Positions 25,101 through 38,061 of a stretch of DNA of 64,000 bases are shown here, piece by piece (position 1 is the stretch's first letter; every line of letters begins with the position of its first letter). Origin of the DNA: Eopsaltria australis (lineage: Eukaryota; Chordata; Aves; Passeriformes; Petroicidae); the NCBI GenBank assembly GCA_034509425.1, contig JAVTVJ010000011.1:1550001-1614000 (forward strand), given 5' to 3'. The notes below the pieces were generated by a model, which saw only the letters and a list, made by a program, of their open reading frames with translations, did not search any database and had not been told where the DNA came from. Position numbers and translations under genes: made by a program.

Positions 25101-28100
25101 CATTTAAGGCAAAGATTTACCACTAAGTATAATGATGAAAGAGAAAAAGCTTGTGTAAAAATAGTGTTAGCTGATTTTTGCTGCAAAGCTGAAGAAAAAC
25201 CATGCCTCTTTCTTTCATCAGAAAAAATAGTGAGCAATTGTATACGTATGTTCATGAGTGTCAGTATGTACATGTGCAAGGGAAAAGTCAGAGGTCTGCC
25301 ATCCTCTTTCCTCTTACAGCATTACCCTGTTGTGATACAAGCTCCTTGCAGGACATGTAGTTAATCTGAAGAAGCTTGTTAAATAATAAATGCACAGCAC
25401 TGGCAATTTAAAGTTATACATATCAGTTTCTGTGATGTGTTGAAGACTGGCACAACTCTATCAATCCAAATTATTTGGGATCTACTTGTTTCGGGACAAA
25501 AAGGCTATGCTGAAGAAGTTTAGAATTTAGGCAGGGACACGGTAGAAAGAGTGTAAATAGTCAGCATGGGTATGAAGGTGTTCCTCAAGCACAGATGGTG
25601 AACCTGCTTCACCTCCTCCCTCAGATGGGAAATGCCTCAAGGACAGCCCATCTGCCCATTTCAGACACTGACTGTGAGTAAAGCTAAACATGGCTTTCCT
25701 ACCAGTTACCTGAAGAAGAGAGACATCCTATTATCCCAAGGATATCTGAGCAGACGATGTGAAAAAATTCCCAATGCCTTCACAATTTTCTTCCTGTGCT
25801 AGCATTTAGCTAAGGGAAGGGTCCTGAGGAAGCATTACACATACTTCCTTTTCCTTCTCCCCAGAATGATGCATTATTTGGAGTTTTAGTGGTAGTTAAT
25901 GCTTTTTAGAGATTCAGTTACCCTTAAAGGTCAGAAACCTGAGGACACTAGCTAGAAGTGGCAGGTTTTGGGATCCTGGACTATTTCACAAAGGAAAGAG
26001 TCTGGAGTTGCAGAAATTAATGACCCCAATTAAGCAATTTCCATTTTCTGTCACTGCATGAAAAAGAATACCATGCTGGAAATTTAAGCCAGGTGTCCAT
26101 TTCTCCTAGACAACATCGTCTGTTCAAAACGGCCTAGAATATCAGCCAAAGCAGAGACACTCTCATGACACTAAAAGCCTGGAAAGAGGAAAAGCTAAAA
26201 CACAAGAAAAATAAAAGACCCTTAAGAGGCTTTACTTCCAGCTGAAATTATTCCACTTACATACCATCCTTTCAGCATTACACTTAAGAAAATTAGCACC
26301 GTGCAAACCTTGATAATAGAAGGACAATCAGGCAGCACTGTAGATGCTATTAAAGGGTCTTCAAGGAGTGATAAACAAAGACAAGAGCCATTTGTCTGAC
26401 AGTTGGACTGTGAACACAAGTAATCCCAGCTACCATACATATAACAAAAAGATACTATAGATCCCAGAATATATCACTGAGAGATACCAGATGACACTGA
26501 AGACACCAGAGATCAAAGCAATAAATTTTACAGAATAAGAAAAAGAGTACAATTATAGCTGATGGTCAAAAGAGTCAAATGCCAGACGGAAGTTCAAAAG
26601 CAGCAGACAAATATAATAATAACCCTGCTGTGTACAAGTCCACAAACATATTATCTGGATAGCCTTCAGAGAAAGAGAAAAATAAAACTCAAAATTATAT
26701 CTATAGCTTATCTGCAGAGCAGTTTGCACTAACCTTTGACAGCAATGACAGTGTAAAGGAAAAGTTCTTGATTTTCAATGAATGTTACTTTTGCTGACAT
26801 AATTCCCTTCTACAGCAGCCATCTTCCTTAAAAAATAAAAATCTTTCCCATGTTCAAGTTAGAAAGAAGAAGTAATGATCATATAGACAATTAAAAGAAA
26901 AAAAAAAAACAAACATAAAATAAAAACAAATCATGAAACAGACAAAACAAGACAAGAATTTTTGTGTAATCAAACATAGTTATTTTGCTGATACTCCTCC
27001 ACTTTCCCTATCCTTCATCTGTGCACTGTCTTCTTAGCTTATAAAATCTTTACACAGTGAAATTTGTTTTCATACTTGTCAAAAATGTCAGCACATATTC
27101 TGGGCTAAGTAGAAGAGACAAATATCAATTTTTACTGAAGGTCTTGAAATGTACCAAAACATTAGAAATTTTCAAACAACTAGCTGACAAACACAAAGAC
27201 ATTTACTATAAATCAGAATTGTAAAATTCGGGTCTAAAATAATTATAATATTAACATTATATTAAGATATCTGAAGAAGGTGAGCAGTAGTGAAAATGGT
27301 AGTTCTGATGCATAATTGCAGAAACTTTCAGCATTCTGTTAGCCCCTGCTTGCAGTGTTTATATAAACTTGTACCATGTCATTAAACTCTCTTGGTATTT
27401 TGAATTTTACCCAGCAGTGGAATAAATTAAGACGTCTTGAAGCATTTTAGGCAACAACACATCAGACAGAGAAATAAATATGTGGGATATCTGATCACCC
27501 AACAAACTGACTCATCACATGCATTGACCAGAGCCTGAGTCTGCATCCTGGCACCTTTCAGCTCAGGGAGGCCCATGTTTAACAATCTGTTCCAAATTGT
27601 AGAGAGCAAAAAGACAACCCTGAATATCTCACATCTTGGTGATGGCAGTGTCTCTCTGCCAGACAATTTGCTCAAAACATGAGAAATCCCTGCTGCTGAA
27701 ATATTTGGGGGGTGGCAGGTGGTGAGTGGGGAAGAAAATGGTTTTAAGGGAAGTTTTATTTTTGGCAAGTAAATATTTATATGAGAAAATGACCAGTTAA
27801 AAATTAAACCCCAAAAAGAAGAATAAAACTGCTCCATGTATATAATCTAATTAATACATGGCAAAAAACGATAAAATGTTAATAACAATGTTAGCACTGA
27901 ACACAGAGTATTTAAACTTAGGACAGAAAGAAATAACAGATGGAACAGATATATACAGATCTCTTACACTCATATATCCATCTACTTATGAATATATTAG
28001 CATCTGACTCACAAATAAAGCATATTGAAATAGTCACAGCAGCAATATCTAGCAAAAAAAGTCAATCATGAAATTTTTAACGTGATACCATTTATAAAAA

Positions 28101-31100
28101 TAAGCTTATTTAAAGACTGGGTGTTTAGAAAATTATTGATTCTTTCTGTGTAACTAGGAAAAAGAAAGTGCTTTTCTGGTTAGCAAATTCAGTCCTGCAC
28201 CACAGCCATCAACAGTACTCTTGCCATCAGCTTCAATGGGAAAAGAATTACACCGTGTGTTAGCTCTCAGCAATTACATTGACATTATCAGTGATTTACT
28301 GAGTGGTATTTCAAACATGATACCATATGTCAGCTGATACCAAGCAAGTTTGAGTGACAAAGTTCTGATCATAACCACTTGGTTAATAAATATCACAGCT
28401 ATTGAGCCTCTAGAGCATTTAAACTCTGACAGCCAGGGCATCACCATTAAAAAAAGGAAAAAAAAAAAAGCTTGAAAAACCCTATGAGACTCAGCTCTGA
28501 GTTCAAATGACTTCCTCTTAAGTCTTCCACTTCTCAAGTTGATTAAGATTCAGTACATAGCTCTGATTTGAAACTGAGTGGTTCAGTTGAAGGGGAGGCT
28601 GAAAATTTTCCCCTGTTGATAGGTAGAAGTGGGAAAGAGTATTGCTAACACTTTGTGATGATTTTCAACCCTTTGCTGTGCCAACATGCTTAAGAATTTA
28701 GGCTGCTGGAATATGTTTGCTCTTCTGAGCTGCATTTCAGAGACTTTTAGAATTACACTACAGATCCCAGAGGGTTTTGTAGGCCATCAGTTGAAAACCA
28801 CTGCTCTCTAAACACTAGTCTAAAAAACCTATGGAAAGATTTTTCTTCATCATACTTAAACTACATCTTTTAAAATATCTTTGTAATTTTTATCCTATAT
28901 TGGTCCAAAGGATCTTCAGAGAATCCTTTTACTCTTACTTTTACACCAGCTAAATGACATTGATACCAGTTATTTCTAATTTGAAGATGTTTGATGTCTA
29001 AAGCACAAAGACAGTTGTAAATTACAAACATGTAACTATAATCTTATGGACTTTTTTGACAGAAATATCTAATCAGGTTGATCAGTGTTGTAAGAGAGAA
29101 TTGTGTTTTTCCCCATCCTCTTACATTAATTTCCCCTAGATTTTAATTTTATGTTGTTTTCCAAGAGTCCTCTAGCACCTTCAATTGTTTTCCATATCCA
29201 AGGACATAATAACTCTATATAAATCAGGAAAGCAAGTTAAAAAACTGCAAGATTCTTGTCTCTTTTAAATTGAAATTTTTATCCAAATTCCTCAAATATC
29301 AAAATCAAGATGAAAACAGATTAAAAAAAAATTTAAAAATGGAAAAAATATAAGAGGAAAACAGTACCAAAGGAAAACTTAATGTCATCATATTACTGGT
29401 ATGCACAAATAACACTGGCTATCAACTTTCATTTTTGAGCTACTTTTCTGAGTTATAGGTCTTTCAAAAGATAGAATTTTAAGCATACTCTGTTAGAAAG
29501 GACTATTTAGATAAGAACAACAACAAAATGAACAAGCTACTCAAACTACAGCAGTAGTTTAAATTGTTATCTTGTCTGTTTTGAATGATGTTCAGGGAGA
29601 AGGACATCATTAAGGAAAGGGCAAGGTAAATAATGAGGCACTGACTATTGGCTGCAGAGAAATAAAAAAAAAAAAAGGATTCTACAAGCTATGGAGCCTG
29701 CTGCTGCATCACGCAGTTAATGGGCTAAGAGAGTCTGAAGTTACATTAGAGCCCTGTACTGAGAGATCAGAAATGAAGGAAAAAAAGAAACTAGAACATC
29801 CAGGGTAAAATCAGCTGCTGTGTACACAGGCCAGAGGATGTTATTTGGCTGCAGGGGAACTGGTGTGGATCATCAGTTTGTACATCAGCTCATTAGCCCC
29901 ATGCTGGTTAACTGTATTTTTTCAGCTGGGAAGTATTTAAGGCCACATGTTAGAGCTATTTTCCCCTCCCTACTAGACTTACAAGGAGGAACAGGAAGAA
30001 ATTTAAAGTAAATTAAGAGTAATAGTGAAGTATTGACTTGCTAAACTAGCTTATTGAAATCTTTTAGATCATATGAGCCTCAAAATCAGAAGGGCAAAGA
30101 GAGGTAAATGACAGGCAATGTACTGAAAATGATAAATCAACTCAGAACACGAAAACTTTGCATGAATTTTGAAGTCAGCAGTAAAACCTGTTAAGAGGAA
30201 CAGGTGTGCTTGGTGATTTAGCCATGGGCAATACCTGGAGTCAAATCATGAAATCTTTACATACTCACTCTTGTGATCAGAAGAGGGATTCAGTGCTTGG
30301 TGGAGAATCTGAGGGTGGAGATGAGCAATACAGCTGTGTTAGACCTTGACAGCTGCTGTTGAAGAGAGGGGCGGCTCCCTCCCACTGCCCTTTCCTTGCT
30401 CTTGCACAGGCTCTGGCATCTATCTAAATTGGCAGTGAGCTGGATTGAAGAACTTAGGCTGGCAGAATATTAACACCACCCCTTCCCCTGAAGTCCAACT
30501 TGTACCAAAGAGCTGGAGCAACATCTTGGAGGTATTTCGAAAGCTGCGTGTGGGCAGTAGTGCCATTTTTGAAACATGCCTCCCCCATCATTTGGAGTAT
30601 ACAGATGACCAGGCTTCCTTACAAAACATCTTGCCATCCCACATTTTCGGCCCAAACCCTCTGGGCTGCTGTAGCAGGAAACTGGAATGTGCAGAGAGTT
30701 GCAGAGCAGTGAGTGTGGATGGTGGTGTGGTTTGATGTCCTCCTGCAGGTTGGCCACACTTTCAAACCTCATCCCCAGTTGCTTAGCTGTGCTGTAACCT
30801 GGGTGGCATCTAGAAGTACTCTTCCCTTTATGCTCTGCTTTTCTTTTGTCATTTATGGCTGCTATAAAGGAAAAAGAATCCCTTGTCTCTGAAAAACAAC
30901 ACTGAGATGGTGCAGCCAGAGTCTGTTTGGAGGAAATCCAGCATCTTCAATAAACAATTCAATTTCACCATATTTAACACAAGTGCCTCTAAATAATAGT
31001 AATATTTTGATTTCAATATTATTTTGGCCTTTGACCAATGTTCCATTTTATGTCCAGTCTCTGTTACAATGCTTTTGACCTGTTATGTACTGATCTTTCT

Positions 31101-31870
31101 TTCAGAAGAGATAAACTTCTAAAAATAGTTCTTTATCTTCCCAAGACTCATTTATAACTTTACAGCAGATTAAAATTTCACTGATGAATGGGGAACTGCT
31201 GATGGAGTTCAGCCAACACTAAAATATCCAATCTCACTTTGGTATCTTCCAAGTATTTTCTTCTTCAGCACAATACTCTCATATTATTCCTGCTCAATGA
31301 CCTCTGTGTCATGATTCTGCAGTTAAAGACAGCGAAATATTTAACAGTTGCATGTAACTGGGGTCAAAGATATGACTGATATATCTTTTGGAAGCAAAAG
31401 GTTGAATGTGGTGTCAAAAAAAGGAAAGAAAAAACTTTTAAGAAAAAGAAAAAAAAGCCCCCCAAAACACATCCCAAAACTTCTGGTTTGTGGACAAATA
31501 GTCTAGCAATTCAGAAATAATTGAACCAATCACTGAATGGTCTTTTAACAGTATGACAGAGAGATCATACTCTCCCTTAGGAATTCATAGTAACTTTGTA
31601 GTAAAGGTTCTAGTTTATAATTATGTTTGCACTACTCTCTATTTGGAACTAGCACTATTATTTTGAGTACAGATACTTCCTTGCCCCACAGTCATCTTCA
31701 CCGGCTCTGCATGTTCGTGTCTACCTACATGCACTTGTCTGTCACAAGATATCTTGCTTAATGAGAGGTTAGCTTATATATGCTTGATAATAATTGCCTA
31801 AAAATTCATAGGAACGACTTGCCACAGGGTAAGCAGAGTGTGAAAACAAGATATATTGTTTATTTTATGT
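22128..31870. other. Long unique non-coding stretch, no gene seen
   Basis: Almost 10 kb without a confident feature. The longest open frame is 136 codons on the minus strand (27427-27837) and shows no domain. A GC-richer, exon-like segment at 30410-30708 is described among the findings. Several A-rich tracts (26899-26910, 28449-28470, 29666-29678) are simple sequence. Confidence 0.6.
24221..24233 (+). repeat. Short (TTA)n microsatellite
   Basis: About four TTA units, uninterrupted. Below the length at which strong polymorphism would be expected. Confidence 0.6.
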
Positions 31871-32203
31871 CAGTCCATCTAAAGGTGGCTTAAAAGAAGG
31901 CTGGAGAGAGACTTTTAACAAGGGCATGCAGTGATATGAGAAGGGTAAATGGCTGAAGCTGGTAGGTTTAAGTTAGATGTTAGAAAGAAATTCTTTACAG
32001 CGAGGGTCATGAGGCAATGAAAAAGGTTACCTAGAGAAGTTGTGGACTTCTCATCCCTGCAGGTGTTCCAAGACCAGGCTAGATGGGCCTCTGAGTAACC
32101 TGCTTTAGTGAAAGGTGTCCCTGCCCATGGCAGGAGTATTGGAACTAGTTGTTCTTTAAGGTCCCTTCCAACCCAAAGTGTTCTGTGATTCTATGATTCT
32201 GAT
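31871..32203 (+). mobile_element. CR1 LINE 3' end, plus strand (about 330 bp)
   Basis: This is a 5'-truncated CR1 fragment holding only the 3' part of the element. Seen: AAAGGTGGCTTAAAAGAAGG followed by GGAGAGAGACTTTT near 31881-31915, then the AGAAAGAAATTCTTTACAGC block near 31982, CCTAGAGAAGTTGTGGA near 32030, GTCCCTGCCCATGGCAGGAG near 32118, GGTCCCTTCCAACCCAAAG near 32160, and a terminal TTCTGTGATTCTATGATTCTG octamer run ending about 32203. This ending (CCCATGGCAGG...CCAACCCAAA) is a common avian CR1 type and differs from the copy at 21.6-22.1 kb. It carries no intact coding sequence. Sequence after about 32204 does not look like CR1, and the short open frame there is not a gene. Confidence 0.95.
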
Positions 32204-34838
32204 TTTGATATGGTACCTATCTGTCCAGGTCTCTCTCTACACCCTGCCTCCAGTGAAAGGTTATGATGGAGAAAAACCTAAATATGGAGAGAAATGGCAG
32301 AACAAACAATGCAGTATAGGAGCAGTGCTAGATCATACCCTGATGGCATGTCCATTTGAATAATTACCACAGTACAACTCACTTCTCTTACTCATTGTGT
32401 AAAAGAAATCTGGGTTTCCCCATCGTTTGAAACACAGAGGGACTTTTCTAACTCGGTTATCTTGATTGTGCTGAGGCAGGAATCAGTAACATCAGTATCA
32501 CAATCATCAGAGCCAGATGGGAAGCTGCACATGGTCAGGAAATGGTGAGAGACAGAGAAGGGTAGGACGTTGTCTTCAGCCAGGCAAAAACTGATAAGGG
32601 ACTCAAACCATAAAATTATGTGAAAATTTCAGGAAAAATTTATCTTGACACAGAAGAAAATTGCATTCACTTTAGGTTTAGTACAACCTTAAATTTCCAC
32701 AGTCTTTTGGTTAATACACTACATTCAAGATAAGGCTCCTCCTATTTTTGTCCCTATCCACTCTTGTTCATATGGCCTCCAAATCATGCTCTACACCATG
32801 ACCTCAGAAGTCCTTACCAATCTGGCAGCACATCTTAGCTTGAATGTCTAAAAATCTCTCCCTAAATGAGCATTCCATATTTCAGCGTGTCTTCAAAGAC
32901 ACCGTAAAACGCATGCTTGAGACAGAATGCAGAACTGAATATCTCTCTCTCTGGTAAATAAACTGAAAAACCTCCATTAGCAGGCAAGCAGAGATTATCA
33001 AATTCCTGCTGCCTTTAACCTGACTAGTCAGCAGCTAAGCTTGGGACTCCATAGGTGAAATGTTGTCATGTTTATGCACTGAATGCTCTCTATTCTATAG
33101 ATTGTACATGTGTCAAGCATTTATAGACTGCATGTACTGGATTGAGAGAAAGGATTGTGAACCATATTGTCATTTGACACAGACGGGCAAACATCTATTT
33201 ACTCCAATAGAACTAAATCAATTTAGTTCAAAATATTTTATTGTATTTTATCTATCAAGGGAGTTAAGGTCCTATGTCTATCACCTGTATCACAGTGGAA
33301 TAACCATTTCCTCTTCCTTCACTTAAATAGTAACCTTTTTTTTCCACCTACCTAGACATTTTTGCTGTATCATTGACAGAAAAACATCATCTAGCTCTCC
33401 TTCCAAATGGCAACATTTTGATTGGAATTTATTGCTTTTTCTCCCCCTCAGAAAATTATACTCTCCTTCCTCACTCTATAAAAAACATACGCTTTTTACA
33501 TGTAGTCATTTAAAGGATAGATTTTCAAGAAATTGAATAAAGACAAGTCATTCAAATTCTTATTTTGGAGAATCTTTTCATTGAATTGTAAAATCTGTTG
33601 CTAAGAATATTGCTATGTTCCCTTCCCCCTCCCTGAACTGATGGACATGCCTGAAGATAATTGGTTTCTAAAAAGTAAGAAAGTACTTGAAACTCGATCT
33701 ACTGCCAACAGAGGTAAGTCCTTCAGGTAGCTGGAGAGGCTTTGCTAATGAGAGCCTAGTTCAAGCATTTACATTTCTTTGGTGGTTATTTTCTTATGCA
33801 AATGAACAGACTTTTCACCACATAGAAACGGGCAACAACCGACTGTTAAATGAATTGCCTCTTACTTAATGAAAACGTCCAGCTCCTTCTATCTTACGAG
33901 TTTACAGAAGGTTATTTGTTTGGATTATTATAATCCACAGCACTTTGATGTTCACACCACACTGGGGTTTAGACAACAACACTATTATCTGTAATTGCAA
34001 CTGCAAAGTTCCTCCCTTTAGAGACATACTACTATTACTACTACATTTTTATCAAAGGATGCAAAGACAAAAATATACAGCATAATGAAGGCAGCCTAGG
34101 ATATCCAATGATTTTTTTTTTTCATTTAATAAGGAACTAAACCACCTTGAATTTCTTTAGACATATTCAAAGAAAGAGGTAGGAAGTGGCTAATAAAATT
34201 TAAAAAGAAACCAGTTGCATGTTTTCAATCATTCAATTAACATCCTAACAGGATATAAGCCTTACAGTTGAGTGAAAGGGACAAGGTAACAGTATTTTAA
34301 GCTCTGTATTTCTTTTTGTTTAAGAGCAAGCAGGCCTTCAGCCTGGGGTGGTGGTGATGAAGGGAGTAAACCAAAGTAGTTAGATCGGTGGGGAGCTTTC
34401 ATCAACTCTCCTGGATTAAACACAGGAAAGAAAATAATATTCTTAACTCTCTTCTAGAGTTTACAAGAACGACACAGATGGTGAAGTTAGTGCAAGGAAC
34501 TACGGTGTGGTAAAAGCAAATGGTTCACTGCATGCAAATGTAGTGTTAAGCTTTAATTTGCTACTTTATTTCTGTTCTCACACTGTCCAAAACTGCTGCT
34601 GCCTCCACCAGGTGTCAGGAACATGATCCTCTTTTGTTTGATGTCACAAAAGATCAATCTGAACTTTCCTTAGCCTCTAGCTATGTTGAATTCTGTAATG
34701 AAGAGTTAATCTATGCACAACTTGAGAGGTCAAAATTACAATTTCTTCTCAGTAAAGGTGTGTATCCTTGCAGATATTTTGAACCTGGGAGATCCTCTCT
34801 CAAAACACATCATGGTCTGCTGAGGATTATTTTTAGAC

Positions 34839-34853
34839 TTTTTTTTTTTTTTT
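34839..34853 (+). repeat. T15 homopolymer
   Basis: Fifteen consecutive T followed by AAGC. Simple sequence, with no other structure seen beside it. Confidence 0.9.
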
Positions 34854-37800
34854 AAGCAAAGCTTCTCAGACCTCTGCAAATATTTACTGGTTAAAGTTCA
34901 AAGACAGACATCGGATGTTTGAAGAGGGTAATTTTTTCCCCTCAGTTGTAAGGCACTCACATGCCTATAAAAATAATTTACTTATTTTCTTCAAGTTTAT
35001 TTATCATTTACCAATAACCATTTTTGTGTTTGTAATGACATAAAACAGGACCTATTCCCACTGAATTATGCATTGCATATTAGAAGTTAGCCTCCAGTCA
35101 CAAAGCCATTTCAAACACTGTACTACAGTATCTCATGCATTTTCATTGGACACTGTTTGTACTTTCATAACTCATGCATATTTTTAAATGTCTCTTCCAC
35201 TTTGTCATCTCTCAGCTTTTATTGCAAAGTGTTAAATATGCTCCTGACGCTACTGAGCACACGTTCTCATCAGCTGAAGAAACTAGTGAGTAACTAGTCA
35301 CCATACTCTACTGACAGGATGGATATTGTGCAATATGTCACACTGGACTACATTTTCAGCTCTTTGCTTTACTTATTTTTTACATCCTTAATTAAGATTA
35401 AAAACTTTAACGTATTATAAGCATTCTCTTCAAGAAAGAGTCATTAATTTTTTTTTAACTCTGAAAGGACATATGAAGACATATGAAAGTAAAACTCTAC
35501 TTCCAGTAGCACAGAAAAAAATCTGAAAAAACAGTATCTAGGAAATATTATTTGAGAATAATTATAGGTTATCTCCATCCAGGTCATGTTATTAACTTTT
35601 CATGAAAAGAAATAAAAACATTTCATGAAAGTTGCCACCTCTGTTTGTCTGCATTACTAAGGGGAGATTTTCCAGGAGTCAGGAAAGAGTTCTTTTTTGA
35701 TTTTCTCTGTTAACAATGGACCATGACTAAGGGGAAAACAGATCTGCAAATACGTCTGTGTTGGCAAAAGCTGTGGATTTATATCACAATCATTAGTTTG
35801 AGTAATCTTGTGAAGGATGTTAAGTCCTATGTGTGAAGCATAAAATTAACCTTAGCTAAAAACTCTTATTGTTACTAAGATTTTAAACAAAGAAAGGCAA
35901 ATTATTTAGCAGTATTTTAAAAGGGAAATGCAGTGAAAACATTGTGAAATAATGCACTGCAATAATGGGTAAATATTGGAGAATTAATGGCTAAGGCTGG
36001 CTTTGTGCACTGATTAGCACAAAGGAGTTCAAAACCACTGGGTTCCATCCAAATACTGGCATTAAATAAAAATAATGATGAAAAGATTCATCCAGTAAGA
36101 TACATATTCATCTTTATCTGAATATCCTGAACACAATTAACTCTAATCAAAATAACAGTAAGGGTTTACTTATTTTTTCTTGCTTCTGATTGAATCAAAG
36201 ATCATATGAAAACTGCCATCCCACAGGAATTTCGACAGAACTTTTTTCAGTACTGCTCATCACTTGGAAGTGAAAAAATCTGTCAAAAATATCAGAAGAA
36301 GTTTAAGTCAAAATAAATTTTAAATCAAAAAATTAATTTTAGGTGCTGCTGAAATTCGAAACAAATTTTTGAAATAGATTTTGTACCTTGACTGACTTTG
36401 TTCTTCATGCAGATAACTACCTGCCAGATGACAATTTTTTGGAACCCTAAAATACAAAAATACATACATACAGCTGCTCAAGTTGTTTCCATTTAGTGGT
36501 GTTTAAACAAAGTGCACTTATAAAATAAATTTCATACAATTCAAATCACCATTTTATTGTTGATGCAAGTGAAAACCCATTACCCAGGAAAAGGTTCCAC
36601 TTTAATTAGTTTTCAGACCATATATTTATAGTGCAACACTTCTGTACAGGTGTATATTGTAGAAGACCATATTCATAAAATGTCATTTATGAAACAGCTC
36701 TTAAAATGCATGAAGCAAATTGCAACAAAAATTAGAGATTTTCTGCTTTACCATCAGGGCTACTAAGCTGACTGTCCTTAGCACATGTGTTGTTGCTCCA
36801 TCGCCTCTGGACAACTATTGGAGTAAATGGTAATACTACTCATAAAATAAGAAATTACGGAATATATTAAAGTTAAATTTCTGGTTCTACAGGCATTTAC
36901 TTATTCAGGAAAATTACTCAAATATCCACCCCCCACTCTACTCATGGGTGAGTTACAGTCTGGTTCAGAGCTGCATCCTCTACTTTTTCCTGGAATGCTC
37001 GAACCTTCAAATGCTGGTGCATCACTGCTGCTGACGGCCCTTTCGACATCCAGGCACTTTGATGTCCTGCCAAAGAAGGGGGAGGCAGCCTAGTTTCATG
37101 TAACTGGCCATATGAATGTTCAGTGTTCTTTGAGTCTGCTAAGGATTATCTTTTCTTCCCAGGTGTGGGTCATGGACCTCTAACTGTCAGGGTCTGATAG
37201 GATCTTAAGGGAATTCAAACACAGCTGGAGAATGTGGGTGTCTGCATGTTGGTGCAAGGAATGTGAATTTCCAAGAAATAATGACGGTGGGAGGAAAATA
37301 CCAGGCATATTGACTGCTGACAGAAGTCACAGTGGTGCCAAAACTAAGAAATAGTCAAGAACAGGCATTCTTCTGAAGCTGTTACTCCTATAAGGCTGCC
37401 AGCTGAAAGGGAATGTGTGATATCTAGGACACTGCAAAGAAGTGTCTCTGTGGCACACAGCTCTCAGCAAACTAACCATCTTCAATTTAGGCTATCTGTA
37501 TAGCTATTGACAATGCATGTTTTTCTTCTGGTCTCCACCCTCTTTCAGAATTTGTGAATTGTGTCCTCCTCCCTCTCCACAATTCAGTAGCTTCATGTTG
37601 TGTGTTGATATATGTGATAGACAGAAACAAAATTTAAAAAAAGAATGCTCTGTTTTGTTGCCCGGGGAGAAAAAAAATAAGCCCAAACAACAAAACAATT
37701 AATTCCTTCATAAAAGTAGGAATTTCTGGGCACACAATGATTCATCATGTTAACAAAATAGCAGAGGCAGATTTTCAGACTGTGTCTGGATTCAGACATG

Positions 37801-38022
37801 AAAGAATATAATATGTGAACAAAGAATCCAAAATTTCAAGATTTACATCTTTACAGACTCATTTCTTGCCTTATACCTCACCAGTTCTGACATACTTTGC
37901 TCAATTTTACTTTTTTAATCTGGTATTACTGCTGAACGGAGAAGATATAATGCTTTTATCCATGAACCAAGCAAAATCACAAGGTTTCACAAATGCAGAT
38001 GACTGCTAAAAAAAAGCAAACT

Positions 38023-38061
38023 GGGAGGGAGGAAGAAGAGAGAAGGAGAAGGAAGGAAGAG
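38023..38061 (+). repeat. Purine (GA-rich) tract
   Basis: About 39 bases composed almost only of A and G (GGGAGGGAGGAAGAAGAGAG followed by AAGGAGAAGGAAGGAAGAG). Such tracts can form triplex DNA and are common degenerate GA simple repeats in vertebrates. Confidence 0.8.

Noticed and set aside
27427..27837. 136-codon minus-strand frame as a coding exon
   Set aside because: No recognisable motif, no upstream acceptor, and length within chance expectation.
28187..28260. Resemblance to an ancient amniote repeat (CAGCTTCAATGGGA and nearby)
   Set aside because: Only about a dozen bases match what I remember of that family, too few to call.
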